Assembly: GCA_003157015.1 (NCBI GenBank)
Contig: PMIJ01000069.1
Location: forward strand, 1 to 34,854
Direction: 5' to 3'
From: Bacteroidales bacterium
GTDB lineage: Bacteria; Bacteroidota; Bacteroidia; Bacteroidales; VadinHA17
DNA length: 34,854 nucleotides
The notes beneath the pieces were generated by a model that saw only the letters and a program-made list of their open reading frames with translations, made no database searches and had not been told where the DNA came from. This document shows positions 32,956-34,854 of the stretch, in pieces; within the stretch, counting starts at the first letter, position 1, and each line of letters begins with the position of its first letter. The position numbers and the translations under genes are program-made.

Positions 32956-34382
32956 ACTCTAAACGGACTAAGATAGTTGCAACCATATCGGATAAAAACT
33001 GTGAAACAGATTTTATAAAAGAACTCTATGAAGCCGGAATGAATGTGATAAGGATAAACTCGGCACATCTTGATATCGAGGGAGCGCTCAGGATAATCAA
33101 AAATACACGTGAAGTGTCTGATAAAATTGCTATTCTGATCGACACAAAAGGTCCTGAAATACGCACAACTGTCTGTGATGCTCCTATTGTACTTAAAAAA
33201 GGTGCGACAATTAATATTATCGGAGATCCCGGGAAAAAAAGCTCATCTGAGGCAATATATGTTACTTATGAGACTTTTTCTTCCGATATTCCACTGGGAT
33301 CGCTTATTCTTATGGATGATGGGGAGTTAGAATTAAGGGTTTTAAGAAAACAGGGAAATGCGCTTCAATGCTCAATCGAAAATGATGGGATTCTTACTTC
33401 AAGGAAGAGCGTTAATGTGCCAAGCGTAAAGATAATGCTACCTTCACTTAACGATAAGGATCGGACTTTCATTGAAATGGCTGCAAAGAACAATGTCGAT
33501 TTTATAGCTCATTCATTTGTCAGGTCAAAGCAGGATGTTCTTGATGTTCAGACTGTCCTGAATTCATTTAATAGCGGCATTAAAATTATTGCTAAGATTG
33601 AGAATCAGGAAGGTGTTGATAATATCGACGATATTCTTGAAAATGTATACGGAATTATGGTGGCCAGAGGTGACCTGGGAATAGAAATACCATATGAAAA
33701 GATTCCAGGCATTCAGAAGATGATTATTACCAAATGTATAATCACCAGGAAGCCGGTTATTGTTGCTACGCAAATGCTTCATTCGATGATAACCAATCCA
33801 AGGCCGACAAGGGCAGAAGTGAGCGATATAGCCAGTGCAATTTATTCTCAGACTGATGCAATAATGCTTAGCGGGGAAACGGCTAATGGTAAATATCCTG
33901 TGGAATCCGTAAAAACCATGACAAAAGTGGCTCTTGAGGTTGAGAAGAATAAGGAGAAATTTATGAATGTACCTTATATGAATGTTACCGGGGAAATTTC
34001 TGCATACCTCGCAAAGGTTGCAGTCAAGACCGCATTCAGAATAGGAGCCAGGGGAATCATTGCCGATACGACCGGTGGAAGAACAATAAGAGATATGGCT
34101 TCTTACAGGGGCATAAATCTGATTCTTGCCCAATGCTACTCAGAAAGCACAATGAGAGAACTGGCATTATCGTATGGTGTTTATGCAAGTTATCAGGAGA
34201 AAAGAAAATCAGTTGATGAGTTTATTCACACAGCGTTAAAAAACCTTACAGTTACACACAATCTTCAAAGCGATGATATAGTTGTAGTTCTTGCCGGAAA
34301 CTTTAGCGGCGGGTCGGGTTTTTCATTTATTGAGGTCGGATCGGTACAATATCTTAAAGATCGCGTAAGTATTAAAGATTAA
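32952..34382 (+). CDS. pyk: Pyruvate kinase
   Basis: 476 residues. Motifs: VIRINSAH (Arg34, Asn36, His39), LIDTKGPEIRT, IIAKIENQEG (catalytic Lys215, Glu217), MVARGDLGIEIP (Asp241) and VATQMLHSM then NPRPTRAEVSDIASAI and MLSGETANGKYP. No C-terminal PEP-utiliser extension. Two deviations from the textbook sequence: Ala38 where many kinases have Ser before His, and His277 where Asp or Glu is usual in TQMLxSM. I believe both are common in Bacteroidota kinases. It makes pyruvate and ATP from PEP and ADP, opposing PpdK and PckA. Translationally coupled to aroQ. Confidence 0.96.
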   Translation: MNSKRTKIVATISDKNCETDFIKELYEAGMNVIRINSAHLDIEGALRIIKNTREVSDKIAILIDTKGPEIRTTVCDAPIVLKKGATINIIGDPGKKSSSEAIYVTYETFSSDIPLGSLILMDDGELELRVLRKQGNALQCSIENDGILTSRKSVNVPSVKIMLPSLNDKDRTFIEMAAKNNVDFIAHSFVRSKQDVLDVQTVLNSFNSGIKIIAKIENQEGVDNIDDILENVYGIMVARGDLGIEIPYEKIPGIQKMIITKCIITRKPVIVATQMLHSMITNPRPTRAEVSDIASAIYSQTDAIMLSGETANGKYPVESVKTMTKVALEVEKNKEKFMNVPYMNVTGEISAYLAKVAVKTAFRIGARGIIADTTGGRTIRDMASYRGINLILAQCYSESTMRELALSYGVYASYQEKRKSVDEFIHTALKNLTVTHNLQSDDIVVVLAGNFSGGSGFSFIEVGSVQYLKDRVSIKD

Positions 34383-34391
34383 TTAAAAATT

Positions 34392-34420
34392 GGTCTGATT
34401 TTTGATGTTTAAATCAGACC
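34392..34420 (+). terminator. Hairpin after pyk, possible terminator
   Basis: GGTCTGATTT (34392-34401) pairs perfectly with AAATCAGACC (34411-34420), 9-nt loop, starting 10 nt after the pyk stop. No U run follows on the plus strand, so termination is probable by position and stem strength but not certain. It ends 23 bp before the next start codon. Confidence 0.6.
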
Positions 34421-34443
34421 TGAAACATTAAAATAATCTCAGT

Positions 34444-34854
34444 GTGAAAAAGATAATTGTAAAGAAGTTCTTTTTAATGGTACTGGTATCATTTTGCTTT
34501 GCCAGTCTGAATGCTACTCATAACCGTGCAGGGGAAATCACCTACAGACAATTGTCGGATCTCACCTATGAGATCACAATAACTACTTTTACTTATACCT
34601 TAAGTTTTGCAGACAGGCCTACACTTAATGTAGACTGGGGCGATAATACAACTTCCGTCGCACCCAGAATACCCCCAAATATAATTTTCCCTAACTATTA
34701 CCGCAGGAATATCTATATTATAAATCATACTTATCCCGGCCCTGGAATATATAAGATTGTAGTGCAGGACCCAAACAGGAACGCCGGCGTTAAAAATATT
34801 CCTAATTCTGTTAATGTGATCTTTTCAATCTCAACTATCCTTACAGTAAATCCG
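34444..34854 (+). CDS. Start of a large secreted gliding-motility/PKD-type protein (partial, cut by window end)
   Basis: 137 codons are visible and the frame is open to the edge. The start is GTG (34444-34446): it begins MKKIIVKKFFLMVLVSFCFA, a clear signal peptide, and no ATG fits. The mature part begins NRAGEITYRQLSDLTYEITI, then VDWGDNTTS, which has the W-G-D turn of PKD domains, and HTYPGPGIYKIVVQD, matching the H-x-Y...G-x-Y-x-V end of PKD repeats. This N-terminus is typical of very long Bacteroidota proteins that end in a gliding-motility-associated C-terminal domain and are secreted by the type IX system. The rest, including any sorting domain, lies outside the window. Confidence 0.75.
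   Translation, partial: MKKIIVKKFFLMVLVSFCFASLNATHNRAGEITYRQLSDLTYEITITTFTYTLSFADRPTLNVDWGDNTTSVAPRIPPNIIFPNYYRRNIYIINHTYPGPGIYKIVVQDPNRNAGVKNIPNSVNVIFSISTILTVNP

Overview
This is a chromosomal stretch of a Bacteroidota bacterium, most likely an anaerobic or microaerophilic member of the Bacteroidales/Marinilabiliales type. The evidence is lineage-typical proteins (a DUF5686 outer-membrane protein with a CarboxypepD_reg-like domain, a PepSY-like secreted protein, a DUF7935 protein, and the start of a large secreted protein of the gliding-motility/PKD type), AT-rich intergenic DNA with several matches to the Bacteroidota -7 promoter element TAnnTTTG, few Shine-Dalgarno sequences, and an anaerobe's gene set (rubrerythrin, pyruvate phosphate dikinase, ATP-type PEP carboxykinase). 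No rRNA, tRNA, CRISPR array, prophage or intact transposon was seen. Gene density is high and no frame is visibly broken. Only the last gene is cut by the window edge.

Layout. 19-6569 (minus): response regulator, sensor kinase and PepSY-like periplasmic protein in one probable transcript, then a YncE-like beta-propeller protein with a clear terminator, then the DUF5686 protein. 6786-8790 (plus): metallo-beta-lactamase-fold hydrolase and an EntS-type MFS exporter. 8943-14694 (plus): a complete tripartite RND efflux operon (TolC-like, adaptor lipoprotein, inner-membrane pump). 14985-18390 (plus): LytTR response regulator, class III aminotransferase, secreted unknown protein, then a small receiver-like protein with a C-terminal membrane anchor. 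18624-22773: HtpG chaperone, DUF7935 protein (minus) and an aspartate-type aminotransferase. 22813-24142 (minus): rubrerythrin, nitroreductase and a 60-residue Cys/His protein. 24284-25790 (plus): LemA and an M48 membrane protease. 25848-32257 (minus): PlsY, PckA, PpdK and XerD. 32512-end (plus): AroQ, pyruvate kinase and the partial secreted protein.

How it works together. Three enzymes of the phosphoenolpyruvate-pyruvate-oxaloacetate node (PckA, PpdK, Pyk) lie within 8 kb and would set the direction of carbon flow between glycolysis, gluconeogenesis and succinate fermentation. The efflux operon, HtpG, LemA/M48 and rubrerythrin/nitroreductase are envelope, protein-quality and oxygen-stress functions. 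Two regulatory modules (RR-HK-PepSY and the LytTR regulator) have no target that the sequence alone can identify.

Most unusual items: the tail-anchored receiver domain that appears to lack its phospho-acceptor aspartate (17872-18390), and a palindromic intergenic repeat present twice in opposite orientation about 10.5 kb apart (20690-20786 and 31221-31342), alongside other palindromic or tandem intergenic repeats. I see no convincing new multi-gene system; most of the window is ordinary core genome.
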